A DNA stretch of 64,000 bases from Methylocystis echinoides (GCF_027923385.1 NZ_BSEC01000001.1:942501-1006500), one strand, 5' to 3'; numbered from the stretch's first letter, positions 1 to 9,882 are shown. Numbers and translations are program-made. Notes: generated by a model from the sequence alone, not told the origin.

Positions 1-1
1 G

Positions 2-1360
2 TATGACGGCAAGCTCGCCAGCGCCGGAGTCGTCGCCGGCGTGGGGCGCATACAGGGCCGCGCCTGCATGATCATCGCAAATGACGCGACCGTGAAGGGC
101 GGCGTCTATTTTCCGATGACCGTGAAGAAACATTTGCGCGCGCAGGAGATCGCCGCGCAAAATCGCCTGCCCTGCCTTTACCTCGTTGACTCGGGCGGGG
201 CCAATCTGCCGACGCAGGACGAGGTTTTTCCCGACCGTGATCACTTCGGCCGCATTTTCTACAATCAGGCGCGCATGTCCGCCGACGGTATCGCGCAGAT
301 CGCCGTCGTCATGGGCTCCTGCACGGCGGGCGGCGCCTATGTTCCGGCGATGTGCGACGAGACGATCATTGTGCGCGGGCAGGGAACGATCTTTCTCGCC
401 GGGCCGCCTTTGGTCGAGGCGGCGACAGGGGAGCGCGTTTCCGCCGAGGAGCTCGGCGGGGCCGATGTGCATTGCGCGCATTCGGGCGTTGCCGATTATA
501 TGGCGGAAAATGATGCGCATGCGCTTGCACTGGCGCGGGGAATCGTCGGTCGTCTTCCATCGGGCGACAACGGCGTCCGCACGCCGCCAGTCGCGCCGCT
601 TCACGACCCGGAAGAGCTGTATGGGATCATCCCCCGCGAGCCGCGCAAGCAATTTGACGTGCGCGACATCATCGCGCGCATCGTCGACGCAAGTGATTTC
701 GACGAGTTCAAGGCGCTCTACGGCCCGACGATCGTGACGGGCTTCGCGCGCATCTGGGGACATGAGGTGGGGATCGTCGCCAACAATGGGGTCATCTTCC
801 CCGAGAGCGCGCTCAAGGCGACCCATTTCATCGAGATATGCGCCCAGCGCAACACGCCTCTTGTATTTCTCCAGAACACCACCGGCTTCATGGTCGGCAA
901 GAAATATGAAGCGCAGGGGGTCGCGAAGGAAGGCGCGAAGATGGTGACCGCCGTCGCGACGGCGGCAACGCCCAAATTCACGGTGGTGATCGGCGGCAGT
1001 TTTGGCGCAGGCAATTACGCGATGTGCGGACGGGCCTATGCGCCACGCTTTCTGTGGATGTGGCCGAATGCGCGCATCAGCGTGATGGGGGGCGAGCAGG
1101 CGGCGAATGTCTTGACCCGCATCCGCAGAAACGCGCTCGAGGCGCGCGGCGAGTCCTGGCTCGTGGAGGAGGAGAAGGCATTCACGGCCGGGGTGCGCGC
1201 GCAATATGAACATCAGGGAAGCGCGCTTTATTCCAGCGCCCGTCTCTGGGACGACGGCGTCATTGATCCGGCGCAGACCCGGCGGGTTCTCGCGCTCGCG
1301 CTCTCGGCGAGCGCCAATGCGCCCGTGGAGCGCACACGCTTCGGCCTTTTTCGAATGTGA
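2..1360 (+). CDS. liuB: 3-methylcrotonyl-CoA carboxylase, beta (carboxyltransferase) subunit, 5'-truncated
   Basis: Biotin-dependent carboxyltransferase that moves CO2 from carboxybiotin to 3-methylcrotonyl-CoA in leucine breakdown. The open frame runs back to the first bases of the window without a start, so the N-terminus (roughly 80 residues judging from the family) lies outside; 452 residues are visible. Carboxyltransferase features include the GGANLP stretch near the start, [13 protein letters not shown], and the late [16 protein letters not shown] and [10 protein letters not shown] blocks that bind the acyl-CoA and biotin. The [20 protein letters not shown] region favours methylcrotonyl- over propionyl-CoA carboxylase. 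The hydratase follows after 7 bases, and the alpha subunit, HMG-CoA lyase and other leucine/valine genes come next in one operon. An isovaleryl-CoA dehydrogenase would be expected just upstream of the window. Family assignment is secure; substrate rests on sequence flavour plus operon. Confidence 0.93.
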   Translation, partial: YDGKLASAGVVAGVGRIQGRACMIIANDATVKGGVYFPMTVKKHLRAQEIAAQNRLPCLYLVDSGGANLPTQDEVFPDRDHFGRIFYNQARMSADGIAQIAVVMGSCTAGGAYVPAMCDETIIVRGQGTIFLAGPPLVEAATGERVSAEELGGADVHCAHSGVADYMAENDAHALALARGIVGRLPSGDNGVRTPPVAPLHDPEELYGIIPREPRKQFDVRDIIARIVDASDFDEFKALYGPTIVTGFARIWGHEVGIVANNGVIFPESALKATHFIEICAQRNTPLVFLQNTTGFMVGKKYEAQGVAKEGAKMVTAVATAATPKFTVVIGGSFGAGNYAMCGRAYAPRFLWMWPNARISVMGGEQAANVLTRIRRNALEARGESWLVEEEKAFTAGVRAQYEHQGSALYSSARLWDDGVIDPAQTRRVLALALSASANAPVERTRFGLFRM

Positions 1361-1367
1361 GGGAAAG

Positions 1368-2171
1368 ATGGAACTGCTGGAGACGTTCGATGCGCGCGGG
1401 GTGGTGACGCTGACGCTCAACCGTCCGCAACGCCGCAACGCTTTCGACGCGGGCCTTGTCGCCGCTCTGACAGACGCGCTCCGCCGGCTCGACGCCGATC
1501 CCGAAGCGCGCGTGATCATGCTGAGCGGGGCGGGAGAGAATTTCTGCGCGGGGGGCGATATCGAATGGATGCGCGCGGCCGCCAACGCTCCCGCGACGGA
1601 AAACGAGCGGGACGCGCTGATGCTCGCCGCGATGTATGACGCGCTCGACAAACTCTCCAAGCCGACCGTTGCGCTCGTTCAGGGCGCGGCGTTTGGCGGC
1701 GGCGTGGGCCTCGTCGCCTGCTGCGATATCGCGCTCGCGGCGCGGAGCGCCAAATTCTGTCTCAGCGAAGTCCGCCTCGGACTCATTCCGGCCGTCGTCG
1801 GTCCCTATGTCGTCAAGGCCATCGGCATGCGTCGCGCGCGCGCCCTCTTTCTTTCCGCGGAGATCATCGACGCCGAATGCGCGCGCCATATCGGGCTCGT
1901 GCACGAGATCGCGCCGGTTGGCGGGTTGAGCGCGCTCCGTGATCGCGTGATCGAAGCGCTCCTGCTCGGCGCGCCGGGCGCGCAGGCGCAGGCCAAAAGG
2001 CTCGTCTCCCTCTGCGCCGATCATGCGATCGACGCGTCGCTCATCCACGAGACGGCGCGCCTTCTCGCAGAACGGCGGGCTTCTGCCGAAGGCGTCGCGG
2101 GGTTGACCGGGTTCCTCGACAAGCGCGCGCCGGATTGGCGCGATCTCGGAAAGCGCGCGCATGTTCCGTAA
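1368..2171 (+). CDS. liuC: Methylglutaconyl-CoA hydratase (enoyl-CoA hydratase/isomerase family)
   Basis: Crotonase-fold enzyme of 267 residues expected to hydrate 3-methylglutaconyl-CoA to HMG-CoA. The ATG at 1368 is preceded by a GGGAAAG ribosome site; the in-frame extension back to 1206 lies inside liuB and is rejected. Visible family motifs are FCAGGDIEWMR (oxyanion hole, residue ~60), GAAFGGGVGLVACCDIALA and the LSEVRLGLIPAVVGPYVVKA block, which is typical of LiuC/AUH-type hydratases. The 3' end overlaps the start of the carboxylase alpha gene by 11 bases, which implies translational coupling. Position between the two carboxylase subunits is the usual liu/gny operon order and is the main reason for the specific substrate call. 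Confidence 0.9.
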   Translation: MELLETFDARGVVTLTLNRPQRRNAFDAGLVAALTDALRRLDADPEARVIMLSGAGENFCAGGDIEWMRAAANAPATENERDALMLAAMYDALDKLSKPTVALVQGAAFGGGVGLVACCDIALAARSAKFCLSEVRLGLIPAVVGPYVVKAIGMRRARALFLSAEIIDAECARHIGLVHEIAPVGGLSALRDRVIEALLLGAPGAQAQAKRLVSLCADHAIDASLIHETARLLAERRASAEGVAGLTGFLDKRAPDWRDLGKRAHVP

Positions 2172-4140
2172 GGTCCTCATCGCCAATCGCGGGGAAATCG
2201 CCTGTCGCGTCATCCGGACAGCGCGGAAGCTGGGCGTCGCCACGGTCGCCGTTTATTCGCAGGCGGATCAGGGCGCCCTGCATGTGAGGCGCGCCGACGA
2301 GGCCTATGCGATCGGTCCGGCGACGCCGAAGGAGAGCTATCTCTCCATTGAAAAAATTCTCGACGTCGCGCGACGAAGCGGCGCGGAGGCCGTGCATCCC
2401 GGCTATGGTTTCCTCTCCGAGTCCGCCGCGTTTGCGGCGCGGTGCGCGGAGGCCGGCCTCGCCTTCATCGGCCCGACGCCCGAGGCGATGCGCGCGGTCG
2501 GCGGGAAAGCGGAGGCAAAGAAGCTGATGGCGCGCATCGGCGTGCCGACTCTGCCGGCCTTCCTCGGGGAGAAGCAGGACGCGGAGAGCTTCGCTCAGGC
2601 TGCCGCAAGCATCGGATTTCCGCTTGTCGTAAAAGCGTCAGCCGGGGGCGGCGGGCGCGGGATGCGGGTTGTGCTCACCCCTGACGCGCTCGCGGCGGCA
2701 ATGGCGAGCGCCCGTCGCGAAGCGCTTGTCGCCTTTGGCGATGATCGTTTGCTGATCGAGAAGTATCTGGAACGGCCCAGGCATGTGGAAGTGCAAATCC
2801 TCAGCGACAGCTTTGGAGCCGAAGCGACATTTCCCGAGCGCGACTGCTCGCTTCAGCGCCATCACCAGAAGCTCATCGAGGAATCGCCTGCGCCCGGCCT
2901 TTCGGAAAAATTGCGCCGCGATCTCCGCCAGGCGGCGGAGCGGATCGCGCGCGCGGCTGGCTATGTCAACGCCGGAACGGTCGAGTTTCTGGTCAAGGAT
3001 GAGGCTTTCTATTTTCTCGAGGTCAATGCGCGCCTGCAGGTCGAGCATCCTGTCACCGAGATGGTCACGGGCGTGGATTTGGTCGAATGGCAATTTCGCA
3101 TCGCGGCGGGAGAGCGTCTGCCGTCGACGCCGGATTGGACCCGCGCCAGAGGCTGCGCCATCGAAGCGCGCATTTGCGCCGAAGACCCGGCGGAGGGCTT
3201 TCGCCCGTCGTCCGGAATGCTGGCGCATCTGTCGTTCCCGCATAAAACCGCAGACACGCGCGTGGAGAGCGGCGTCGAGGCAGGCGACGTTGTCTCGGCC
3301 TTTTACGATTCACTGCTCGCGAAGCTGATCGTCTGGGATGCGTCCCGCGCTGACGCCGTACGTAAACTCAAAGACAGGCTGGAGGCCGTCGAACTAGTGG
3401 GCGTCGCAACCAATAACGCTTTCCTCATCGATCTCGTTGAGCAGGAGGCGTTCATCAGCGGCGACGCCGATACGGGTCTCGTTGATCGACTGGACAAGAC
3501 GCCGGTTGCCTCGGAAATCGACGATGAATGGATCTTGGCGGCGGCGGTCGCCGCCTGGCGTGAGCGCGTCCGATGCAAAATGCGCGACGCGGCCCAAAAC
3601 TCGCCCTGGGCCGTAGCGGATTCATGGCGGCTTTACGGCGCATCGACACAGGCGTTGTCATTTCGCCTTGGCGACAGAATTCTCACCTGTCGCGTGGGCA
3701 CGGGCGACGCGACAGGCTTCTCGCTGGAGACGCCGGAGGGACAAACACCGATCCGCGTGCGGTTCGAGGGCGCGCAGGTCATTCTCGGCTTGCATGGACG
3801 TCAGCAGCGATTGACCGTCGTCGCGCACGGAAACGACGATGTCGTCATCCACAAAGGGCGCAATCGCCGGCTGTCGTGGATCGACCCGCTTGAACCGCCG
3901 GCGCGCGCGGATGATGCCGAGACATCTTTTGTCGCGCCGTTGCCGGCGCGGGTGACGCGCATTTTTGTTCGCAATGGCGACCATGTCGTCAAGGGGTCGC
4001 CCATTCTCGTGCTGGAGGCGATGAAGATGGAAATTCCGGTTAACGCGCCGCAAAACTGCGTCATCGAGGCCGTTCTGTGCCGTGAGGGAGAGGCTGTGCG
4101 CGAAGGCGATGAACTCGTATCGATGGCGGCGCGCGCATGA
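2161..4140 (+). CDS. liuD: 3-methylcrotonyl-CoA carboxylase, alpha (biotin carboxylase/biotin carrier) subunit
   Basis: 659-residue biotin-dependent carboxylase alpha chain. It starts with MFRKVLIANRGEIACRVIRT, the standard biotin-carboxylase opening. It then shows the ATP-grasp glycine loop (ASAGGGGRGMR, ~160), the ERDCSLQRHHQKLIEE segment, and EVNARLQVEHPVTEMVTG at ~280-300. The C-terminus is a biotinyl carrier domain with VLEAMKMEIP, in which Lys622 is the biotinylation site. Biotin carboxylase and carrier on one chain with a separate beta chain is the acyl-CoA carboxylase arrangement. It overlaps liuC by 11 bases upstream and HMG-CoA lyase by 4 (ATGA) downstream. Propionyl- or geranyl-CoA carboxylase are the alternatives; flanking liuC and liuE argue for methylcrotonyl-CoA. 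Confidence 0.94.
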   Translation: MFRKVLIANRGEIACRVIRTARKLGVATVAVYSQADQGALHVRRADEAYAIGPATPKESYLSIEKILDVARRSGAEAVHPGYGFLSESAAFAARCAEAGLAFIGPTPEAMRAVGGKAEAKKLMARIGVPTLPAFLGEKQDAESFAQAAASIGFPLVVKASAGGGGRGMRVVLTPDALAAAMASARREALVAFGDDRLLIEKYLERPRHVEVQILSDSFGAEATFPERDCSLQRHHQKLIEESPAPGLSEKLRRDLRQAAERIARAAGYVNAGTVEFLVKDEAFYFLEVNARLQVEHPVTEMVTGVDLVEWQFRIAAGERLPSTPDWTRARGCAIEARICAEDPAEGFRPSSGMLAHLSFPHKTADTRVESGVEAGDVVSAFYDSLLAKLIVWDASRADAVRKLKDRLEAVELVGVATNNAFLIDLVEQEAFISGDADTGLVDRLDKTPVASEIDDEWILAAAVAAWRERVRCKMRDAAQNSPWAVADSWRLYGASTQALSFRLGDRILTCRVGTGDATGFSLETPEGQTPIRVRFEGAQVILGLHGRQQRLTVVAHGNDDVVIHKGRNRRLSWIDPLEPPARADDAETSFVAPLPARVTRIFVRNGDHVVKGSPILVLEAMKMEIPVNAPQNCVIEAVLCREGEAVREGDELVSMAARA

Positions 4141-5081
4141 GCAATCCGCGTTCCGTTCGTCTGGTCGAGGTGGGTCCGAGAGACGGGCTGCAGAGTGAGC
4201 CGGTCGTAGCGCCCGTGGAGGTCCGCGCGCAACTGATCGAAAAGCTCGCGGCGGCGGGGCTCGAGGATATTGAAGTCGGCAGTTTCGTCTCGGAGAGAAC
4301 CCTCCCTCAAATGGCGGGAACAGGCCAGCTGATGAAAAGGCTGGACGCTTTGCGCGGCGTGCGTCTTTCGGCGCTGGCGCCCAATCTGCGCGGCTTTCAG
4401 GATGCGAAAGCGGCGGGGGCGCCCGACGTCGCGGTCCTTACCGCGGCGTCGGAGAGCTTCTCGCGCCGTAATCTCAATTGCAGTATCGATGAAAGCCTCG
4501 AGCGCGTCCGCGCGGTCGTCGAGGCGGCGCGCGCCGGCGGCGTCTCGGTGCGGGCCTATATTTCCTGTGTGCTGGGGTGTCCCTATGAAGGGCGCGTCGA
4601 TGTCATGCGGGTTGCTGAAATTGCTGGCGAGTTGCACCGGATTGGATGCCGGGAAATCTCCCTCGGCGATACGATTGGCGTTGGCGCGCCTTTCGCTGCG
4701 CGCGCCATGGTGGAAAAGGTCGCCCGCGCGGCGCCGATCGATCGCCTCGCCGGCCATTTCCACGATACGTATGGGCAGGCGCTCGCCAATATCTTCGCCT
4801 GTCTGGAAGTCGGCGTCGGCGTCTTCGATTGCGCGATCGGCGGGCTCGGCGGCTGCCCGTTTGCACCGGGCGCATCGGGCAATGTGGCGACGGAAGATGT
4901 CGTTTACATGTTGCGGGATTCGCGCTTCGACACAGGCGTCGATCTCGACGGTCTCCGCGACGCCGCTTCGTTCATCTGCGATTTTCTGGGGCGTCCGCCG
5001 CAAAGCAGGGTGGGGCGGGCTTGCGCCGCAAAGCAGGTCGACGCCGTGGCGCATTCGCGCCATCGACACGTGGAGGGATGA
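4137..5081 (+). CDS. liuE: Hydroxymethylglutaryl-CoA lyase
   Basis: 314-residue TIM-barrel lyase that splits HMG-CoA to acetoacetate and acetyl-CoA, the last step of leucine catabolism. It begins with VRLVEVGPRDGLQSE, the DRE-TIM active-site strand (Asp and Arg visible). It carries GDTIGVGAP, HFHDTYGQALAN (metal-binding histidines) and the HMG-CoA lyase signature GLGGCPFAPGASGN, whose Cys is the catalytic cysteine of the mobile loop. The ATG overlaps the carboxylase stop as ATGA. The next gene starts 9 bases after its stop. No mitochondrial-type extension is present, and length fits bacterial LiuE/MvaB. Confidence 0.94.
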   Translation: MSNPRSVRLVEVGPRDGLQSEPVVAPVEVRAQLIEKLAAAGLEDIEVGSFVSERTLPQMAGTGQLMKRLDALRGVRLSALAPNLRGFQDAKAAGAPDVAVLTAASESFSRRNLNCSIDESLERVRAVVEAARAGGVSVRAYISCVLGCPYEGRVDVMRVAEIAGELHRIGCREISLGDTIGVGAPFAARAMVEKVARAAPIDRLAGHFHDTYGQALANIFACLEVGVGVFDCAIGGLGGCPFAPGASGNVATEDVVYMLRDSRFDTGVDLDGLRDAASFICDFLGRPPQSRVGRACAAKQVDAVAHSRHRHVEG

Positions 5082-5090
5082 GGACGCGCC

Positions 5091-6260
5091 ATGCAGCTTG
5101 CTTCCCAGGCCGGATTGAGCGAAGAGCAGATCGCCCTTCAGGCGATGGCCGGCGCGTTTGCGCGCAAGGAAATCGCGCCGCAGGCGGCTCTGTGGGACAG
5201 GGACAAGATATTTCCGGTCGAGACGCTTCGCGCCGCCGCCGGTCTCGGCCTGGCGACGATCTATGTGCGTGAGGAAAGCGGCGGCGCGGGCCTGTCACGC
5301 CTCGACGCGACGCTGATTTTCGAGGCGCTTGCGACAGGCTGTCCAGCGGTCGCCGCCTATCTCTCGATCCACAATATGTGCGCCTGGATGATCGACGTGC
5401 ATGGATCAGCGGCGCAGCAGCGCCAGTGGCTGCCTCAGCTTGTGACGATGGCAACGCTGACAAGCTATTGCCTCACCGAGCCTGGCTGCGGCTCCGATGC
5501 GGCGGCGTTGCGAACGAAGGCGGTGCGCCGGGGCGATTTCTACTATCTGAGCGGGGAAAAACAGTTCATTTCCGGCGCCGGCGCGGGGGGCGACGGGCAT
5601 CTCTATATCGTCATGGCGCGTACGGGCGAGGCGGGGCCGCATGGCGTATCGGCTTTTCTGGTGACGGGAGACGCGCCGGGATTGAGCCTTGGCGCCAATG
5701 AACGCAAGATGGGTTGGAACGCGCAGCCCACGAGAAGCGTGATTTTCCAGGACTGCCGTGTTCCGGCCGCCAATCTGCTCGGCGATGAGGGCGGTGGTTT
5801 CAGAATCGCCATGTCCGCGCTTGACGGCGGCAGGCTGAATATTGGCGCCTGTTCGCTTGGCGGCGGCGCGGCCGCGCTGGCCGCAGCGTGTGAATATATG
5901 CAAAAGCGGGAAGCCTTCGGCCGGCCGCTTTCGGCGTTTCAGGCCCTGCAGTTCAGGCTCGCCGATATGGCGACGGAACTGGAGGCGGCGCGCGCGCTGC
6001 TGTGGCGCGCGGCCGCCGCGCTGGACGCCGGCCACAGCGATGCGACGCGCCTTTGCGCGATGGCGAAGCGCGTCGCGACGGACACGGGCTTCGCCGTCGT
6101 CGACGACGCGCTGCAATTCTTCGGGGGATATGGCTACCTTGCCGATTACGGCGTAGAGAAACTGCTCCGGGACCTGCGTGTGCATCGAATCCTCGAAGGG
6201 ACGAATGAGATCATGCGGGTGATTGTCGCCCGGGACCTGCTGGGGGAGCGAAGCGCGTAA
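5091..6260 (+). CDS. Isobutyryl-CoA dehydrogenase-like acyl-CoA dehydrogenase
   Basis: 389-residue FAD acyl-CoA dehydrogenase. Motifs are TEPGCGSDAAAL (flavin/substrate binding, ~125), the KMGWNAQPTRSVIFQDCRVP block, LDGGRLNIGACSLG, and the C-terminal RVHRILEGTNEIMR, whose Glu is the usual catalytic base position in this class. GWNAQPTR plus the ACSLGGG segment closely resemble the ACAD8/isobutyryl-CoA dehydrogenase branch of valine degradation. The downstream neighbour is a 3-hydroxyisobutyryl-CoA hydrolase whose ATG overlaps this stop codon by one base (TAATG), so valine is a coherent assignment. A 2-methylbutyryl- or general short-chain role cannot be excluded. Methacrylyl-CoA would be hydrated by an enoyl-CoA hydratase, possibly the liuC product or one outside the window. 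Confidence 0.85.
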   Translation: MQLASQAGLSEEQIALQAMAGAFARKEIAPQAALWDRDKIFPVETLRAAAGLGLATIYVREESGGAGLSRLDATLIFEALATGCPAVAAYLSIHNMCAWMIDVHGSAAQQRQWLPQLVTMATLTSYCLTEPGCGSDAAALRTKAVRRGDFYYLSGEKQFISGAGAGGDGHLYIVMARTGEAGPHGVSAFLVTGDAPGLSLGANERKMGWNAQPTRSVIFQDCRVPAANLLGDEGGGFRIAMSALDGGRLNIGACSLGGGAAALAAACEYMQKREAFGRPLSAFQALQFRLADMATELEAARALLWRAAAALDAGHSDATRLCAMAKRVATDTGFAVVDDALQFFGGYGYLADYGVEKLLRDLRVHRILEGTNEIMRVIVARDLLGERSA

Positions 6261-7318
6261 TGGAACAGGGGGAGCTTCTCGTTTCGCGCCACGGCGGGCT
6301 TGCGCGAATCCGGCTGAACCGCCCGCGCGCGCTCAACAGTCTCACACTGGAAATGGTTCGCGGTTTTACACAGGCGCTGGCGGCGTTTGCGGTCGATCCC
6401 GATGTGGTTGCGGTGCTGGTGACCGGAGAGGGAGATCGCGGGCTGTGCGCCGGCGGGGACATTCGGGCGCTTTACGCGCTGCGCGACGGGGACAGGGATC
6501 CCTACAGGATATTCTGGCGCGAAGAATATGAACTCAACGCGCGGATCGCCTCTTTCGCCAAGCCATATGTGGTGTTGATGGACGGTCTTGTCATGGGCGG
6601 CGGGGTCGGCGTCTCGGCGCATGGAAACTGCCGTGTCGTCACCGAGCGGACGCGATTGGCCATGCCTGAAACCGGCATTGGTTTCATTCCCGATGTGGGT
6701 GGAAGCTGGCTGCTTGCCCGTGCGGCCGGGGCAGGCGTTTACATGGCGCTTTCGGGCGTGGCGGTGACCGGCGCCGACGCCATTGCGGCGGGCCTTGCCG
6801 ATGTAGAGATCGACTCGCAGCATATCCCGGCGCTGATCGCGCGACTTGAAGCGGTTGAGGCGCCAGCGGATGTGCATGCGGCGCTACAAGACCTCCGGCG
6901 CTCACCGGCGGCGGGGGAATTGGCGACACATAAGGAAATGCTCGACCGGGCGATGACGGGAAGGAGCGTCGAGGAGATCCTCAGCAGGCTTGCGGCGGAA
7001 CATTCGGCCTTCGCGCGCGAAGCTGTGCAGGAGATCGAGACGAAATCGCCGACGAGTCTCAAGGTGACACATGCGCTGCTCGGGGAAGCCGCCAAACCGG
7101 GCGCCTCCCTCGAAAGCTGTCTGACACGTGAATATCGCGCCGCCTGCAGGCTGCTCGAAGGTCCTGACCTCTATGAGGGGATCCGCGCCGCCATCATCGA
7201 CAGGGACAAATCGCCGACGTGGCGGCCTTCCAACTTGGCCGAGGTCAGCGAGGCGTCCGTTGCACGAATTCTGGCGGGCGATGGTGCGCCGGACCCCGAC
7301 TTCTCGCGCCGCGCCTAG
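6260..7318 (+). CDS. 3-hydroxyisobutyryl-CoA hydrolase (enoyl-CoA hydratase-like)
   Basis: 352-residue crotonase-superfamily protein, longer than ordinary hydratases (about 260) because of a C-terminal helical domain, as in HIBCH. It shows LNRPRALNSL at the N-terminus, LCAGGDIRALYALRDGD (oxyanion hole plus the RALY signature of the hydrolases), MGGGVGVSAHG, and PETGIGFIPDVGGSWLLAR. In this subfamily the reaction is thioester hydrolysis of 3-hydroxyisobutyryl-CoA in valine breakdown. Translational coupling to the isobutyryl-CoA dehydrogenase gene supports that role. Genes for 3-hydroxyisobutyrate and methylmalonate-semialdehyde dehydrogenases are not in the window. Confidence 0.87.
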   Translation: MEQGELLVSRHGGLARIRLNRPRALNSLTLEMVRGFTQALAAFAVDPDVVAVLVTGEGDRGLCAGGDIRALYALRDGDRDPYRIFWREEYELNARIASFAKPYVVLMDGLVMGGGVGVSAHGNCRVVTERTRLAMPETGIGFIPDVGGSWLLARAAGAGVYMALSGVAVTGADAIAAGLADVEIDSQHIPALIARLEAVEAPADVHAALQDLRRSPAAGELATHKEMLDRAMTGRSVEEILSRLAAEHSAFAREAVQEIETKSPTSLKVTHALLGEAAKPGASLESCLTREYRAACRLLEGPDLYEGIRAAIIDRDKSPTWRPSNLAEVSEASVARILAGDGAPDPDFSRRA

Positions 7319-7386
7319 GCCCGCGTCTTTACCAGCCTCCGCCGCGCCCCACTTTACGGGAGATACGTCGCCCTAAAGGCCTTTCG

Positions 7387-8571
7387 ATGCAGGATCCCAT
7401 TGTCATTGTCGGCGCCGCGCGAACGCCCATCGGCGCATTTCTCGGCAAGATGAAGGATGTCGCCGCGCCGGCCCTTGGCGCATGGGCGATTGAAGCCGCC
7501 GTCGCGCAGAGCAACGCGTCAATTGAGGATATCGACGAATGCGTGATGGGCTGCGTTCTTTCCGCAGGCCTCGGTCAGGCTCCTGCGCGGCAGGCGGCCC
7601 TTGGCGGGGGCCTGAGCGACGCCACGGGATGCGTCACTGTCAATAAGATGTGTGGTTCGGGGATGAAGGCCGTGATGGACGCGCATGATCGTCTATGCGC
7701 CGGCGCGCCAGGCGCGATTGTCGCCGGCGGCATGGAAAGCATGAGCAATGCGCCTTACCTCCTCGAACGCGCCCGCGCCGGCTATCGGCTTGGACACGGA
7801 CGCGTGATCGATCACATGTTTCTCGACGGGCTCGAAGACGCCTATGAGCGTGGCCGTCTGATGGGCTCCTTCGCGGAGGACTGCGCGCAATCCTATCAAT
7901 TTACGCGGGACATGCAGGACGACTACGCACGACGTTCGCTGGCGCGCGCCCGCAGTGCGACGGAAAGCGGGGGCTTCGAGCGGGAAATCGTTCCGATCAG
8001 GGTGGCGTCGCGCAAGGGAGAGGAACTGATCGCGGCCGATGAGCTTCCGCTCAAGGCCGACCCCGACGCGATCGCAGCAATGCGCCCGGCGTTTCGATCG
8101 GATGGCACGCTGACTGCCGCCAATTCCAGCGCCATATCCGATGGCGCCGCGGTGCTTGTTCTCACGACGATGAAGCGGGCCGAACAGATGGCGGCGACGC
8201 CGCTTGCGCGCATTGTCGGTCACGCCACGCACGCCGGCCCGCCCGCGAAATTCCCCACCGCGCCGGTCGACGCCCTGCGCAAGCTCATGCACCGGATCGG
8301 ATGGGAACTCGACGACGTCGATCTGTTTGAGATCAACGAGGCCTTTGCGGTCGTCGCCATGGCGGCGATGCGAGACCTCGCGCTGCCGCAGGACAAGGTG
8401 AACATCAATGGCGGGGCCTGCGCGCTGGGTCACCCCATTGGCGCCTCCGGCGCCCGCATCATCGTCACCCTGCTTGCCGCGCTTGAAAAGCGCGATCTCC
8501 GGCGCGGCGCGGCTGCGCTCTGCATCGGCGGCGGAGAGGCGACGGCGATCGCCATCGAACGGATGCGCTAG
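7387..8571 (+). CDS. Acetyl-CoA C-acetyltransferase (thiolase)
   Basis: 394-residue thiolase; the ATG at 7387 opens with MQDPIVIVGAARTPIGAFLG, the normal thiolase N-terminus. The nucleophilic Cys is C89 in VNKMCGSGMKAV. The second catalytic region NEAFAVVAM and the GGACALGHPIGASGAR histidine loop are present, as is a C-terminal CIGGG loop. In the operon it could cleave acetoacetyl-CoA from leucine, or 2-methylacetoacetyl-CoA from isoleucine. It starts 68 bases after the hydrolase gene, the widest gap of the operon. Its stop overlaps the convergent amino acid dehydrogenase by 4 bases, so no separate terminator fits between them. Confidence 0.92.
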   Translation: MQDPIVIVGAARTPIGAFLGKMKDVAAPALGAWAIEAAVAQSNASIEDIDECVMGCVLSAGLGQAPARQAALGGGLSDATGCVTVNKMCGSGMKAVMDAHDRLCAGAPGAIVAGGMESMSNAPYLLERARAGYRLGHGRVIDHMFLDGLEDAYERGRLMGSFAEDCAQSYQFTRDMQDDYARRSLARARSATESGGFEREIVPIRVASRKGEELIAADELPLKADPDAIAAMRPAFRSDGTLTAANSSAISDGAAVLVLTTMKRAEQMAATPLARIVGHATHAGPPAKFPTAPVDALRKLMHRIGWELDDVDLFEINEAFAVVAMAAMRDLALPQDKVNINGGACALGHPIGASGARIIVTLLAALEKRDLRRGAAALCIGGGEATAIAIERMR

Positions 8572-9689
8572 CGCCAGCGCCGCAATTGCATGATTTTCGT
8601 GAGCCGGTCGGTGGCGAGAGCCATCGCCGCCTCCAGCGGCGAAATCTTCCTTTCGCGCGCGTGCTGCAGCGTGAGCCGCGTATTGCCGCCGACCTTTTCC
8701 TCGATGGCGGCCATCGCCGTCGCCTTGACGCCGCCGTCATATTCAACCGCGGCGGCAATGACGCCGCCGGCGTTGGCGATGAAATCAGGAACGCTGATCA
8801 ACCCGCGCTCGTGCATGACGCGCGCGGCGTCATGCGTAACCGGAACATTGGCGCCCTGCACGACAAGGCGACAGTTGAGGCGACCGACATTATCGGCGCG
8901 CAGGGCGTCTGGGCGCGCGGCCGGTATCCAGATGTCGCAGGGAACGGCGACCAGAGAGTCGTTTGGAATCGTCCTGCCACGCGGATATTCCACGACGCTT
9001 CTTCCCGCCTTCTTCAGCCGGGCGAGCGCGTCAATATCGAGCCCCTCGGGATCGGTCACGGCGCCGGTGATATCCGCGACGCCGACAAGACGCGCGCCCT
9101 TCAGCTCGAGAAAGCGCGCCGTGTGCTCGCCGACGGCGCCGAAGCCCTGCAATACGACGCGCGCGCCCTCCAGCGTCAGCCCGGCAAAGGGCGCCGCGAC
9201 TTCCGCGGCGATCGCCACGCCATAGCCTGTCGCGCCGATCTGATCGAGTGGAATGCCGCCGATTTCCGCGGGAAGGCCAACGGCGCGGCCAATCTCGTCA
9301 TGCACGAAGCCCATCGCCGTTTCGTCCGTGCCCATGTCGGGGCCGGGGATGTAATTCTCGAGCGGCGCGATGGCGTTTGCGAAGGCGCGGATGAGTTCTT
9401 CCTTCTGATCCGCCGGCATGCCGGGATCGCCGAAAATGACCGACTTGGCGCCGCCATGACGCAGACCGCAGGTCGCGTTTTTCAGTGTCATCGCGCGTGC
9501 GAGGCGGAAACATTCCAGCGCGCTGACGTCTGGCGCCATGCGCGCGCCGCCGATTGCAGGACCGGCGGCGGTGTTGTCGATAACGACGATGGCGCGAAGT
9601 CCGACCGAAGGCGTGCGCAAGAAGACGATTTTTTCTGGACCGATATCATCGCCAAAGGCGAGGGGGTCGCGGTCGCCATGCGTAATCAT
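8568..9689 (-). CDS. Leu/Val/Phe-type amino acid dehydrogenase (Glu/Leu/Phe/Val dehydrogenase family)
   Basis: 373-residue NAD(P)-dependent oxidative deaminase. The catalytic lysines are K70 (ARAMTLKNA) and K82 (LRHGGAKSVI), at the spacing seen in leucine dehydrogenases. GPDMGTDETAMG follows at ~118, and a Rossmann segment (VVLQGFGAVGEHTARFL) at ~180. NAGGVIAAAVEYDGG near 300 is also typical of the Leu/Val branch. It would convert branched-chain amino acids to 2-oxoacids, the substrates for the divergently transcribed 2-oxoacid dehydrogenase. It ends head-on with the thiolase gene, overlapping by 4 bases. Leucine versus valine versus phenylalanine preference cannot be read from sequence alone; the catabolic neighbourhood favours branched-chain substrates. 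Confidence 0.88.
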   Translation of the reverse strand: MITHGDRDPLAFGDDIGPEKIVFLRTPSVGLRAIVVIDNTAAGPAIGGARMAPDVSALECFRLARAMTLKNATCGLRHGGAKSVIFGDPGMPADQKEELIRAFANAIAPLENYIPGPDMGTDETAMGFVHDEIGRAVGLPAEIGGIPLDQIGATGYGVAIAAEVAAPFAGLTLEGARVVLQGFGAVGEHTARFLELKGARLVGVADITGAVTDPEGLDIDALARLKKAGRSVVEYPRGRTIPNDSLVAVPCDIWIPAARPDALRADNVGRLNCRLVVQGANVPVTHDAARVMHERGLISVPDFIANAGGVIAAAVEYDGGVKATAMAAIEEKVGGNTRLTLQHARERKISPLEAAMALATDRLTKIMQLRRWR

Positions 9690-9882
9690 ACCGATTAGTT
9701 CGTACGGTTGAACGCTCTTTCAAGTGCCCTGGGGCTGGCCTCGGTCAGCCTGCGGCGCGCTTGGGCTTCATGAGGGTGCGCGCCAAATTTGTCCCGGCCC
9801 GCGTGACTTCCCGACAAGACGCGCTACCTCCAAACTGCTTCGCTGCGCTGATGGCGCGCTTGCGACGACAGCGGAGTCCAAA